From Diospyros lotus (Eukaryota > Streptophyta > Magnoliopsida > Ericales > Ebenaceae): a stretch of DNA of 64,000 nucleotides. Position 1 is the stretch's first letter; the number at the start of each line of letters is the position of its first letter. The stretch covers positions 36,888,670-36,952,669 of the forward strand of contig NC_068344.1 in the NCBI RefSeq assembly GCF_014633365.1, written 5' to 3'. Under the pieces are notes generated by a model that saw only the letters and a program-made list of their open reading frames with translations, made no database searches and was not told the origin of the DNA. Both the position numbers and the translations under genes were made by a program. Shown here piece after piece: positions 11,601-22,646 of the stretch.

Positions 11601-12402
11601 TTGAGTTTATTAAGTAAAAAATTTTCTTGTTATTTTCACGAAAGCAAAATTTTCCTTTCTTTATTTCTTTTTTCTTTTTTTGTGGTGTTATATCAATATC
11701 TCAAGTTTGGTGAAATGGGGAATTTCAATATAAGATCAGCCCTTATTATTCAGTCCTCTTCCACCGGTTCAATCATCTTCCTCATACATCCCCAACAATG
11801 ACTTTGGGGCATAAACACCTTACATAGCAAGTAGCAACCAAAGAAAACATCAATATGATTGGATTTGACACAAACACTAGTGCCTAGTTGTGCTGACCCC
11901 ATCACTAACTAACTACAATCAGGTTCTTCGCAATAGTCATAAAATTACTTTTGCAGGGACCTAAAAGAACACATCTCCCATCCCATAAGGTCCCATCCAT
12001 ACAACCAACCCAACACAGACTTTTTCTAGGGCCCCAGTCAGAACTCCCTAACCATATGTAAGTAATTTGATTCAAAGGCACTAAAACTAAGAAATACATC
12101 CTCAAAATTGAACGGTATTAACGGATCGGCAACATACCCTAATCCGGGCAGTCCGGTCCTGCCCAGACTCGAGCAATTGAGCCAATTCTCTCCTGAGCTG
12201 CTTCAATTGCACTCCCTTCTTGTTCTTCAACAGCTTTATCCGCGAAGACGCAAGCTTCAACGACGTTTTGCTGCATCAATACCATCCAATTCAGATGCGC
12301 ATACGATACGTGTACCGGCACAAACATACATATATATATATATATATCCACAAAACATAGACATACATACCACTTGGCGGGCTTGAAGCTCCGATGAAGC
12401 AT
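5628..12402 (-). CDS. IST1-like protein (regulator of Vps4 activity in the MVB pathway) with a long disordered C-terminus
   Basis: Seven minus-strand exons: 12402-12371, 12270-12138, 10993-10890, 9475-9304, 9174-9034, 8893-8662 and 8548-5628. They sum to 3735 bases, a 1244-residue protein. Exons 1-5 (residues 1-194) encode the IST1 domain: MLHRSFKPAK, SSRIKLLKNKKGVQLKQLRR, REEKTIAAYDLLEIYCELI, VIFASPRCADIPEL, then ELRPDCGVGRM. In eukaryotes IST1 proteins bind ESCRT-III and the AAA-ATPase Vps4 and act in sorting ubiquitinated cargo into multivesicular bodies; plant relatives are called ISTL. The last exon encodes about 970 residues of Ser/Asn/Asp/Glu-rich low-complexity sequence holding an Ala-rich stretch, two internal tandem duplications (about residues 470-617 and 777-903) and acidic DDDSEEE-like patches. 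It ends LPDYDTIAAQLQSLRLNRQ, a helix-like tail that could be a binding motif (inference). The start is fixed by the conserved MLHRSFKPAK. A copia-type solo LTR sits in intron 3. Confidence 0.93.
6650..7030 (-). repeat. Tandem duplication of a 189-bp (63-residue) coding unit in the IST1-like gene
   Basis: Two adjacent in-frame copies in the last exon encode segments such as NQELHNSSDDNELVEGRAK and DQELHNSLDDEELIEARAK, each followed by GTEFSVFDK and SSSRH.RSQ. The offset between corresponding bases (6994 versus 6805) is 189. Confidence 0.85.
7508..7951 (-). repeat. Tandem duplication of a 222-bp (74-residue) coding unit in the IST1-like gene
   Basis: Two adjacent in-frame copies encode VEFVTAQQSGLQYDNFDSFG and continue INKNASSV..., GTDAAEDLFVGIA and NIHRST. 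Corresponding bases are exactly 222 apart (7519 versus 7741). By eye the copies differ at only a small number of positions, so this duplication looks younger than the 189-bp one nearby. Confidence 0.9.
10149..10479 (-). mobile_element. Solo LTR, copia-like, inside intron 3 of the IST1-like gene
   Basis: A 331-bp segment begins TG and ends CA on the plus strand and is flanked by the perfect 5-bp direct repeat GAATC (10144-10148 and 10480-10484). On the minus strand it starts TGTTGGACGAG and contains a TATATATA promoter-like stretch, as copia LTRs do. No internal retroelement domain is next to it, so it is a solo LTR left by recombination. The copia assignment rests only on the end sequence. 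Confidence 0.75.
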
Positions 12403-13334
12403 AGCGGTGGATTTGATTTGCAGAGGAACGAAGAAAACCAATGAAGAGAAATCGAACGATTTGAAGGTTTGAACGGTTGATGAGTTCCAGAGGGACTGCG
12501 AGAGGAAGGAATTGAAGAGCTATTCGATTCGTTTACCAAAGACGCGAAGACTTTCCTCTCCCTTTCGTGCAAATTTAAATAATAATAAAAAAAGAGAAAT
12601 ATTTTTAAAATTACTTTTCTTTGGATTTGGGGAGAAGCCGCGTAGAAAATAGTATTATTACTTAGTCTATAATTAATGGGGTGCTCAAATTTCGATTCAA
12701 ATAAAAAAAAAAAATCTAATCAATCGGTCTAATTCAAGATTGATCATCAAAATAATAAATATATATATATTTTTATAATTTTCTTATTATATCTTAAATA
12801 ATTTTATTAATTGTATCGTATTTTATTAATTTATAAAATTATTTTAACGTTAAAAATAAGATGTAATAGATATATTTTACTTTAAAATATAATAAAATAT
12901 AATAAATATATTTTATTTAAAAATAAGATATATTTATAGGTATTTAATCATTGTCCTAAATCAATGATTAACTTTGTCCACATTGATAATGTTATTTGAA
13001 TATTTAAAGACTCTATATAAATATTTTATATTATATTAATATAAATATATAAAATATCAATATATTAGTCACAGTCTTCTAGAGATAAGATTTATATTAA
13101 TTTCACTGTTTCTAAACAATTAATATTAATATTGATTACCACCAAACACGGTGTTAAGGAGGGAAGTTGGGTGTCTGTGTCACACTAAGTTAAAAGATGG
13201 AGGTTGGCACTTAGCGTTAGCTTCCGCTATCATAGAAAGTGGAAGGATATCAATGCCATTCTCTGTCCCAGCAAGCACTGATATCTTGCCCGCGTCAACA
13301 AAAGGTTGCCCGACGCACCCCCACCCCCATTCTC

Positions 13335-14160
13335 CCCATATACATACACAAATGAAAATAATTTTATATTTTTTAAATATTATTATAAATTATTATTTAA
13401 ATAAATTGTTAGTTTGATCTTTCAATTAAAATTACACTCACAATTACAATCATTTTAATAATAATTAAATAATTTATTTATTTTTTAATCATAATAAAAT
13501 TTATACTTATTTTATATTTTTTTATTCACCTCTATTAAATAAGAGTATAATTAAAATACTCAAAATGACTTATTTTATTGAGAGGAGGGGAGGGGGCGAA
13601 ATAGGGTCTAATTGGAGAGAGATTTTAAGTCTTTTATTGTTTGGGCTACGTTACTGTCATGTAACATAAACGATTCGATATTTTTATTTTTCAATCTGTA
13701 CGATTTGAGTATTTAATTAATCAGGTTGGTTTGACTTTTAAAAAAAAATAGTCTATTCAATTTAAATAGTTTGATTAATTCGGTTACATCTAATTGTTTA
13801 TATTATCTGATACTGACGTAATTCAGACAATAATAGACTTAAAACCCCTTTTCAATTAAATCTCTCATTTTGCACCCTCCCAAATTAAATCACATCAGAC
13901 CCCTTTAAGTAATTTGATTAATTTAATTGAACCCTTATATGACAGGCACAATTAAAAAATATATAAAATGAGTATAAATTATATTATAATAATTAAAAAT
14001 AAATAAATTATTAATTATGATTATAGTTATAATTATTAAAATAACTGTAATTGTAAGTGTAATTTTAATTTAATAGATCAGAACTAATAATTTATAATAA
14101 TATTTAAAAAATATATAAAATTATTTTCATGTGTATCTATAATTGTTTATGTATATTTTT
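13335..14160. repeat. Fold-back structure: arms of about 190 bp in inverted orientation
   Basis: The left arm (about 13335-13530) reads aatgaaaataattttatat, then tttaaatattattataaatt, then tcaattaaaattacactcac. The reverse complement of the right arm (about 13945-14160) shows the same blocks in the same order. The loop (about 13560-13940) includes a short G-rich segment. The size and symmetry suggest a fold-back transposon or MITE relic. I could not find a clean target-site duplication. Confidence 0.6.
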
Positions 14161-14289
14161 TATTATATTTGTTAAATTTATTTAGAGATTCTTAAAAAAA
14201 AAAAGTCACATGACTTTTTATCTAGATTTTTTCAGATAAATTTATTTATTTCTCATTCGAATAAATTTATTTTAGTCTTTATAGATAAG

Positions 14290-14460
14290 AAAAAATGACG
14301 CATGTGTCTTCTAGTACATTTCAAAAATATTAATAAACAGTTTTATAAAAATCTTAAAATGCTTTCCAACATTATCTTAATTATTTTATAACTTTAGAAA
14401 ACATTTAAACTTTATCTTAATATAACTTTATCTTACTCATTTTAACAAATACTACTTTAA
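14290..14460 (+). repeat. Partial copy of a dispersed AT-rich repeat
   Basis: Collinear with 4100-4265 and with the right half of the MITE at 19926-20298, ending in the shared tcattttaacaaa block. Confidence 0.5.
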
Positions 14461-15262
14461 AATATAGTAACAACAAAATTTAACATTGTTTCAAAAGATT
14501 AGTTGCACAAACTTTAACTCAATGTTGATTCCATTCGAGCTCTTAAAATTGGAATAAGTTCAACAATGAATCACAAAATCGGGGCCATCTTCTCTATCTA
14601 ATGAGTTTACTTTAAAATCATTCGCCTTGCACCTACCCCCACGCAATTTAGACAAAAATAAAATTGTGATGCTGGGATCTTGATAAAGATGGTGATATTT
14701 TAGTAAGTAAATAAACGTGTCAGATGATGAAAGATTCGCCATATGCTCTGAAAGATAGATTATCACTGGCCATACCTGGCATTCAAGTATCTACTTTAAA
14801 GGAAACTTGCCTAAAACTACCTACAGGTGGTTGGGGTTGAATTACTAATGTGAGATGGATCCACATAAAGGAGGGTTCACCTCTCTATTTTTGTTCCCTA
14901 GTGTAATTAGCATTTTCATAACAAGGATCTTTATTGCTGAAAATCATATCAAATTGTTCATATCTAATACAAGAAAGAATACATACTGAAGTAATTCCAA
15001 GGAGGAAGAGTTTCAGCAGTTCTGCCTGCAGCAAGACAAGACTGCAAGTACAATAGAGCCTCTAAAGTCGATAAAGGGGAAACAAAGAGAGCCCTCCAAA
15101 ATAAATGGTTAGCATGAAACAATTACCTTAATCAGGGTGAATCCACACAAAGTCATGGACTGTTCATAGCTTCAGTTCTTGGGGTCGCTGTTAAATTGAA
15201 GAAATAATGGTTACTAGATGCTAACTGATTCCACTCAATAAGAGGCATTTCCTTTTTCTCTA

Positions 15263-18200
15263 TCAGAGTTCTAGCTTTGAGCTACCCAACTGACTCAGCA
15301 TGATCGCCATATCCATGCCCTGTACCATTGTAGGCACAGCCGTTTCATATGGACAATATCTAGAAAATCCAACCTTCCCAGATTTCTGCACTTTCTTTAT
15401 GCAGGTCTTGAACTTCTCATGGCACTTCACACTTACCAAACCTGCAAGGCCAACATTACACTACTTAAGAATCATTTGGCCACGACAAGCATTTGTAAAC
15501 TGAGAAGACAAGAAGTGATTTGCATTCATGGTGTCACAACTCTTTAAAATTGAAACGAGACATTAGGTTTACACACATGGCACATCAATTCATTATTTCT
15601 TTTAGCTGACTAACTACTAATGATAAATTCTTGTTTTGCTTGAACTATTGAGTACTTAAGATCGTTGAAAGTAAATGTACTGAAAAATTCAGATATGAAA
15701 CCCACTTGTTTTTAGCACAAAGTGCTGCTTCACTTCCATTTATTCACTGCTTTTAGCAGAAAGTTTATCTGAACTCAATTAATAGTTCCACTCACATGTT
15801 TTCTAAAACTGTAAAACAAGATGTATATTTCCACTTCAAAACCAACGGGGAACAGAAAAAATAATAAGCAAATAAACAGAAAATTTATCTAGCATAAATC
15901 ATTTATTACACCAGCTGATAGGTTGAACACAAGTGGCAAATATGCAAGTAAGAGTGTATTACATTTAGTGATTACAATTAGTACCTACCCCAGTGGGTAT
16001 GTATACGAAATTTGGGGGAAAAAGATTTCCCTGGTGGGTGACAGATTGATAGGGTACTCCTAGAAACCCTTATCCTACCTTCTGCGCCCAAGTCCTGGCT
16101 TCTGTTCACAGTTCAGAGAGAGCCCTCACCATCTGTGCCAATCACCCTAGTCGCTCTAAAACCTTCAACCTTCCTTCTATCACTACCAGAGAACTTGGTT
16201 GGCCTTCCTTTTTGCCCATATCTTTGGAAGGATCAAACTCACTGCAGACTAGGGTTGGTCCCGACCCAACCATGATCAGGTCCTTGAAACTAGACCTAGA
16301 ACCTACCCAGTCACAAAGTCAATCTAAAGCAATCCAACCCAATTAAATTAGGGTTGGTTCGAGTTGGGTTTGGGTTTCAAAGAGTATATATAATGATATC
16401 AACTTTTAAAAACATAAATTCTGGAACTTCTACCTAGCCGAAAAAGAAACATAAATTTTGGAATAGTTTTTGAAGCACAATATGATTTGTGCTCCGCCGG
16501 TGTTTTTTAACTCCAACACCCTTGGATCCCATATTGTGTCACCTACTCAGATCCTTTTTCAAGAGGATGCTCTTCTTGCTATTCAACCTCCTTCCCATAG
16601 AATTTAAGGGGAAAATGGTTAAAATGAAAAAAAAAAAAAAAAAAAAAAGGTGCAACATTTCATACAATAGTAAAATGCTGTTAAAAGCAAAAAAAAATTT
16701 TATAAAATGCTAAAAGACCAGCTTTTTTGTATGGCATATAATATTGGGTAGTAAAGGACCAATATGTGCAAAATGTAAACATAGTGGAAATGAAGATATT
16801 ACAATGGATGTGCACTATAGAAGAAGGATAGAATTAAAAATAAGATTGTAATGTCAAAGTGGCTCCCATTGAGGATAAGATGCACGAGATGCGATTAAAA
16901 TAAGTTGGTCATATGAGAAGAAAATTGATAAAGGCTCTTGTATGGAGAGTGGATGGAGTAAAAAAAAAAAAAAAAAATTAGCAAAAAAGGTCACCAAAAA
17001 TCTTGGTGAGGAATTCTTAGGTATGATAGGAGTTATAAGAATCCTATAGAAGATATTGTCAACAATAAAGATGATTGACAAGTTAAAATTTGATAAAATT
17101 GACCACACACAGTGGGATTGAGAGAAAAAGACTTGATACCATGTTATTGTTGAAGAACTATATGATTTATACTCCACCAGTATTTTTTGAGCCACAACGT
17201 TAGCTTATCCCATGCTGTGTCTCCCTTCATTGAGTGGCAGAACCCTCTTCAACAGGAGATGCTCTTTTTTCCATAAATTCTTCAATTTTTTTGTAAAATC
17301 TTAACCTATCAGCAACATATTCTCCTCCTACTACTTTTTCGTTTTATAAAATGTGATTAGTGAGGAGTCAAAAGACCATTTTCTCCTACTGAAATTCTTC
17401 TTGCTCCATGAAAAATTGTTATTTCTTTATATGAGTTGATCGGGTATTGAGGATGGAAAATTAAGCAACAATTACCAATGTGGATGGGGCAGAGAATTAG
17501 GTTTATGGATCGGGGATGCGGGGATGGGATAGGGTCCCGACTAGTACCCAAGCTATTACCATCTCTAATCATGTTGAAGAAACAGCTGAAGGCACTTTAG
17601 TAATTCATCAAACCAACAGCAACAATCACTCAAGTTGTGCCCTAACTTTCAGAAAGCAATCACCAAACTATTTCCAGTTTTAAACTTATTTACTTAAGAA
17701 AAAAAGTTCGCCCCAAACAAATTTCTAAAACAACTCTATTAAAGGCTAATTTCATGGAGTTTTTTGAACTGAAACAGGTACCTTTTTTCTCAACGCACTC
17801 ATCGTGAATCTTGCAACAAGCGTCGAGATCATCGCAGGGCTTCTCGCCGGGGCAACCCGTCCAACCAACTCCGCAGTATTTTCCATACCTTATCCCAAGA
17901 GCTAATTCAATTTCACCCAAAGCAAAGATCCAATCAAATTAATCAACACCTAATACCATAAAGACATATGCATGTATAAGAAGAGAAGAATTTACGTTCA
18001 ATTTTGGATGAGAAATCTGCTTACAATTGCAGTTCTCAGCAACGCATGTTCTGCTGCATCTGGCCTGTCATTCGCAGAAACAAACATCGGCATCGGTTGA
18101 ATTAACAGAACGAGTAAACAAGAAGAAGAAGAAGAACGTTAATAAAGAGGCAATTGAGATCTGACATTGTGAAGTGAAGGATCATCGTCGTTCATGAAAG

Positions 18201-18358
18201 AAGATAAAAGGTGAGAAAGGAAACGAGGAATGGGGAACCACCTGGGAATCATTTGCGGATTGAGCGATATCAACGAGGAAGAAGAAGACGACGCTTGCAA
18301 ATGTCGCTGCCGCGACGGATACACGTGCCCCGCCAGAGAAGCACGTGCCGGACGCCAT
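15263..18358 (-). CDS. Secretory low-molecular-weight phospholipase A2 (plant beta/gamma type)
   Basis: Four minus-strand exons: 18358-18242, 18064-18025, 17901-17782 and 15441-15263, 456 bases in all, giving 151 aa, the usual size for plant sPLA2. Residues 1 to about 35 form a hydrophobic signal peptide (TFASVVFFFLVDIA), so the enzyme should enter the secretory pathway. The mature part is Cys-rich. Seen are the Ca-binding loop YGKYCGVGWTGC and the active site DACCKIHDECV with the His-Asp pair that hydrolyses the sn-2 acyl bond of phospholipids. The C-terminal CPYETAVPTMVQGMD fits the beta/gamma rather than the alpha group (family memory). The ATG chosen is the one just ahead of the signal peptide. 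The last intron (15442-17781) is 2.3 kb and holds LINE remnants. All GT/AG borders and phases agree, and nothing looks broken. Confidence 0.93.
16640..17150 (+). mobile_element. Degenerate LINE 3' part (RTE-like) in the last intron of PLA2
   Basis: The plus strand translates, with stops and shifts, as PIEDKMHEMRLK, VGHMRRKLIKALVWRVDGV, then HTQWD. This is the end of the plant LINE consensus of the type 'EDKMRENRLRWFGHVRRRP...APVRRVD' followed by a tail like 'cccacatggtgggatt'. It lies antisense to the PLA2 gene and has an internal A-run near 16961-16978. The clade call is from memory. Confidence 0.55.
17500..17572. mobile_element. Possible truncated hAT-type terminal sequence
   Basis: The reverse complement reads TAGAGATGGTAATAGCTTGG, followed by GTACTAGTCGGGACC. 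This resembles hAT MITE ends of the 'TAGGGATGGCAATGGGTACGGGTCGGG' type. A GGGTTGGTCCCGACCC block near 16252 may be a partner. No target duplication was found. Confidence 0.3.
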
Positions 18359-18552
18359 CGTCGCTGTGTCTGCGGCTCAGAGAGAGAGGAGTCTCCCTGT
18401 CGATTGAAGTTGCCTCGATCAAATTAATTTTGGGATAATTACAGAAAACCCTTCATCTATGTTTCTATCTTATTTAACCCCGTAAAGTATAATAAAATAC
18501 ATTTAAATTTCATAAATTATTCGAAATGAAAATTAGATATGCCAGTGGATAC
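18359..18552. other. PLA2 promoter and leader region
   Basis: Sequence directly upstream of the PLA2 ATG, GC-richer near the gene and AT-rich beyond 18430. It ends at the 8-bp target duplication of the hAT-like element. No specific promoter motif is claimed. Confidence 0.45.
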
Positions 18553-19720
18553 TAAGGTTGGCAATGATTCGGTTTGATTTTGGTTTTTGCCAAAATCATA
18601 ATCAAACCAAACTTAAATTACTAAAACCAAAACCAAACCATTACCCATTTGGTTTTAAAAATTTAAAACCATAACCAGACCATTCGGTTTTGGTTCGGTT
18701 TCGGTTTAACCATGATTTTTTTAGTTTAATCCATATCAACAAACAAAGACAAATAGCATTCATAAAAAATTTTGATATTTTCACAACAAACAAAGATAAA
18801 TTCTAATAAAGTTACCTTATTCTTGCATAAAGTTACAAAACTTATTGGATATAAAATCATATTTCCAAACCTACAATTGTTAAGATCAATAAATTAATAT
18901 GTGCATAATTAAATTGTAATTTAAGCTAAAAAAAATTAGTTACGAAAGTTAATATCTTCATCAACAACATTAATATATTCTTCGTAAATTGATGCATATC
19001 CATCTGAAATGAATAAGCCAACTCCATCTAATAAAATTATAAATATAAAAAATAAATTAATATGAAGAGAGATGAGGCAGAGAGTAAGAAGCAGCGAGGG
19101 TGAGAGAGATCGAGGGCGAGCGATAGCAAGAGGGGCCGAGCCCTAGCGAGAGCAAGAGAAATCTAGCGAGGACGAGTGAGAGCAAGAGAGATACAGAGAA
19201 TGAGGGCGATTGGTTAGCTCGGGCGGAGGAGCAAGAGAAATGAGGTAGAAAGAGTGAGAGAGATTGAGGGCAAGTGAGAGCAGGGGCCGAGCCCTGGCGA
19301 GAGTAAGAGACATCCAGCGAGGGCGAGCGAGAGCAAGAGACATGCAGAGAATAAGGGCGATGACGGGCGGACGAGCGAGAAGCAGCGATGGTGAGAGAGA
19401 GTGAGAGCGAGGTTGAGAGAGGAAGGAGAAGAGAAAGGGAGAAGGGTTTGCAAGCAAGGCAATTGGGCTGGGGTGGGTTGGGCTCAAGTGGGCGGGGTTG
19501 TATATAATATATATTATATATATATTCGGTTCGGTTACCCACCATTCGGTTCGATTTCAGTTCGGGTTTTGGTTTGATTTTAGTGAAAACCATAACCAAA
19601 CCATACCCATTGAAACAGTGTTTGATTTTTCCCCGAACCAAACCATTACCCGGTCAAATGGTTTTTAACCGCGTTGACCGGTTCGGTTCCTCACAGTTTC
19701 GGTTGCAATTGCCATCCCTA
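18553..19720. mobile_element. Non-autonomous hAT-like transposon, 1168 bp, with 8-bp target duplication
   Basis: The element is flanked by the perfect 8-bp direct repeat GTGGATAC (18545-18552 and 19721-19728). The ends are TAAGGTTGGCAAT at the left and, in reverse complement, TAGGGATGGCAAT at the right; both fit the plant hAT terminal type. Subterminal regions are crowded with variants of CGGTTTGGTT and AACCAAACC in both orientations. The core (about 19060-19450) is a purine-rich array of GAGAGCGAG-type repeats, which opens long but meaningless frames on the minus strand. No transposase is encoded. Confidence 0.8.
19060..19450. repeat. Purine-rich low-complexity array inside the hAT-like element
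   Basis: Irregular repeats of gagagcgagg/gcaagagaaatc units, with the block gccgagccct.gcgagag occurring twice (about 19134 and 19286). The complementary strand shows Ser/Leu/Pro-rich open frames of up to 194 codons, which are judged to be compositional artefacts. Confidence 0.7.
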
Positions 19721-19925
19721 GTGGATACCAGTAGATTTAAGAATCGATTCGAACTTATTTGGGTAAGTTGAAAAGTTTGAACTTTCATTCTAATTTTGTG
19801 AATAAACTAATATCAATCGAGATTAAGATAATAAGATTACTAGGGTCAGAAAACCGATTCAACTTAACTTATAAAAACAATAGTAAGATCTCACAAAAAT
19901 AAGAAAAATTAAGACTTCCTATTTA

Positions 19926-20298
19926 GGGGGTGTTTATTAATCAAGATATGAGATACAAAAGTCAAGATATGGGATGCATCCCAGATTTTTATCATTTTCA
20001 GTATATTTGTTAAATTTTTCTAATTATTCTTTAAAAAATCATTAATGACTTCTTATCTTGATCTTTTAAAATATGCTTATATCTCTCTCCCTCAAGATAA
20101 ACATATATTGATTTTTATAAATAAGAAAAAAAATGACATTTGTGTCATTTAGTGTATTTTAAAAAATTTAACAAATAATTTGATAAAAAATTTTAAATGC
20201 TTCCCAACTTTATCTTGACTATTTTATATTTTGATCCGAAAATCATTCCGAACTTATTTTAATACTCTTCTATCTCGCTCATTTTAACAAACGTTACC
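19926..20298. mobile_element. Tourist-like MITE, 373 bp, with TTA target duplication
   Basis: The element lies between TTA copies at 19923-19925 and 20299-20301. The left end is GGGGGTGTTTATTAATCAAG followed by ATATGAGATA; the reverse-complemented right end is GGTAACGTTTGTTAAAATGA followed by GCGAGATAG. These are imperfect inverted repeats of the GG..GTTTGTTAA type. A 3-bp TTA duplication is the habit of PIF/Harbinger (Tourist) elements. Related partial copies lie at 4100-4265 and 14290-14460. Confidence 0.55.
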
Positions 20299-20299
20299 T

Positions 20300-20790
20300 T
20301 AGTGCAATAGGGTAAACTATCCTATTGCTGGAATAAATTAGATATAGAACTATCTTTCTAATAGGTTGATCGAGTGGATACAAATTTATGAGTACCTTCT
20401 TGACCAATGTAAGGGCATTTAAACTAATTTTTAAATTATATTATTTAAATAAGATTTACTATTTAGTGCGACAAAGATAAACTAACCCATTGCTTGCATG
20501 GATAAAATCTAAAACTATCCCTATAATAAGTCCATTGAATGGATGAAAAATTACAAATGCCTTATTACTGAATATAATAAGGGCATTTAAATCTATTTTT
20601 AAATTATATTATTTAAATAGAATTAACTATTTAGTGCAACATGATAAATTGACCCATTATCTAAGTGGATAAAATATAAAATTACCCTTGTAATGGATCG
20701 ATCGAGTGGATGAAAATCTATAAATACCCTATTAATGTAAGGGCATTTAAACTAATTTTTAAACTATATTCCACTAAATTTCATTTAAAT
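20300..20790. repeat. Tandem repeat, about three copies of a 164-168-bp unit
   Basis: Units begin at about 20300, 20464 and 20632 with tagtgc(a/g)a and run through gataaactaacccatt-like, ataaaatctaaaactatccc-like, gagtggatgaaaat-like and taagggcatttaaactaatt blocks in the same order. The copies are clearly diverged. It starts exactly at the right end of the Tourist-like MITE. Confidence 0.75.
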
Positions 20791-22313
20791 TTTTTAATTT
20801 TTTATACATATATAACATTAATTTAAATTGTACAGAAACAAAAACAGGAAACGCATATAATATGAAACAAAAATAGAAAAATGATATTTAAAAAAATAAA
20901 AAATAGACGTGTGAAAAAATGTATAAATAAATAAAATATAAATTTAATAAAAAACATAAATTTCATTATCTATTCAAGCAAATATAAATACAAGTTATTT
21001 TTATTTATAACGTGGTGTGAAATAACTTCTAAATATTTTTAAAATTATGGAGACGACTTGAAAATATTTTATTAATATTTCTTAGCATTTTGGGATAAAA
21101 AAAACTCAAAAATGCCCAAACAACACCATTTCAGTGCTTAGTCACCTTCTAGTATATATATATATATATATATAGACACAGAGAGAGATGGGGTTGTTGA
21201 GATTCTGTTGTTTGTTTGGCATTTCAACTTAAGAAGCATAGAGGATGAAACTCCATTTAAAATAAATTAAAAAAAAATGGAAGAAAAGAAGTATAGGATT
21301 TACTGACGTGGGGTGGAAGATCATGAGGATCCATGTCTGTGCAGGGATTCAACTCCATTAGATTTGCCTATCATCATCATCAACCCAAAGAACAAAACGT
21401 GAAAGAAAGCAGTGATGATGCATCACCACTACTCATTGATGTGCATTTTTCTATGGTTTATTTGTTGGTTCGATCATGACATACAAACAGACAATTTTTT
21501 CATGGATAGCTGGCAGCCCTGCCTGTCCACCCCCCTTTTTTTTTTAGTGTTGGATTCTCCCGTTGGTTTGAGTTTGATTAGATTTTGCCTTTTAAAAAAT
21601 GATTAGCAAACACGAAATTTATGCGATTCGATTATTTTGTGTGATCCTTATTTATAGGGAGAAGGAAACAATTTTTATTACGGAAAAAATTGATGTGATA
21701 TAATTGTTTAGACCTCACAAACTTATAAACCCCGATACACCCAATTATCATATCTCTATCATGAAAAATATTATTTAATAGAGATATTATATATCTATTC
21801 AAAATTTCTCGTGCTTGGAACTTGGGCCTAATGACCTAAGTTCTTTGTCGCCACTATACTTCTATGAAAAAATTCATATTTGGATTTTCTTTAAAATTAT
21901 CTAGACCAAGTTAAATTTTGATAACGAACTCAAATATAAAAATTGAGACATTCCTTAATACTAACTAATAGCTAAAAATGAAAAGAAATAAACAAAAAAA
22001 TTGAAAACAAAAGACTTCCACCAAACAAGTCCTTAGTGTTGCTTCTTTTTCCGTTTTCTTATTTGAGGTTGTTGATGATTTATCGATCTAATTTTCGATT
22101 ATACATCTTTTGCTATATAATTATTGGACATCGACTATTCCTTTCACGAAAGCCTCTCAATCTTCTTTTACATAACTAAATCGTCTTAATTAAGTTTCAT
22201 ATATATTATCTTCAATAAAAGTCACAGTAATTTTATTATAAACAATCTCATATCTAATTTTATATTTTCTTATATAGTTACACATCTATTTTAATATTTT
22301 CAATTTTATATTT
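20791..22313. other. Intergenic AT-rich DNA
   Basis: No supported gene. A TA microsatellite lies at 21154-21174. The patch 21310-21600 is of more even composition but its open frames are not recognisable. Confidence 0.5.
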
Positions 22314-22646
22314 TAGGGGTGAGCAAAATTGAACCAAATCGACCAAAATTACCGATTCAATTTGGTTTTAACTAAATATCGATTCATTTCAATTATTAAA
22401 TTTGATAATTTTTGTTATTTTAGTTTAGTTAGGCTTTTGTATTGAAAAAAAAAAACTAAAATAACCGGACCAACAAAAATTTTGTATTTTTACAAAATTT
22501 TGGCATTTTTTTTTAGTTTGTTCAGTTTTTTCGATCAATTAGATTTTTTTTTTTATTTTCGTTTTGTTTGGCTTGTTCGGTTTGATATTTTTACACAAGT
22601 TTGGTCTATCTTATTTTAACATTTCTATACCGAATACTCACTCTTA
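22314..22646. mobile_element. hAT-like MITE relic (no clear target duplication)
   Basis: The left end TAGGGGTGAGCAAAATTGAA and the reverse-complemented right end TAAGAGTGAGTATTCGG form an imperfect inverted repeat, and the inside is rich in GGTTTG/CGATTT-type motifs. Flanks do not show an 8-bp duplication, so the borders are tentative. Confidence 0.4.

Larger units (their letters stand above)
12403..15262. other. Intergenic region between the IST1-like and PLA2 genes
   Basis: The first 170 bases are probably the promoter and 5' leader of the IST1-like gene. The rest is AT-rich and contains a large imperfect inverted repeat (13335-14160) and a partial dispersed repeat (about 14290-14460). The final 350 bases (14900-15262) are of more even composition and are probably the 3' UTR of the PLA2 gene. 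No further coding frame was supported. Confidence 0.55.

Noticed and set aside
19057..19641. Open frame of 194 codons on the minus strand, Ser/Leu/Pro-rich
   Set aside because: It lies in the purine-rich array within a bounded hAT-like element. All three minus frames are equally open and repetitive, so it is a composition artefact.
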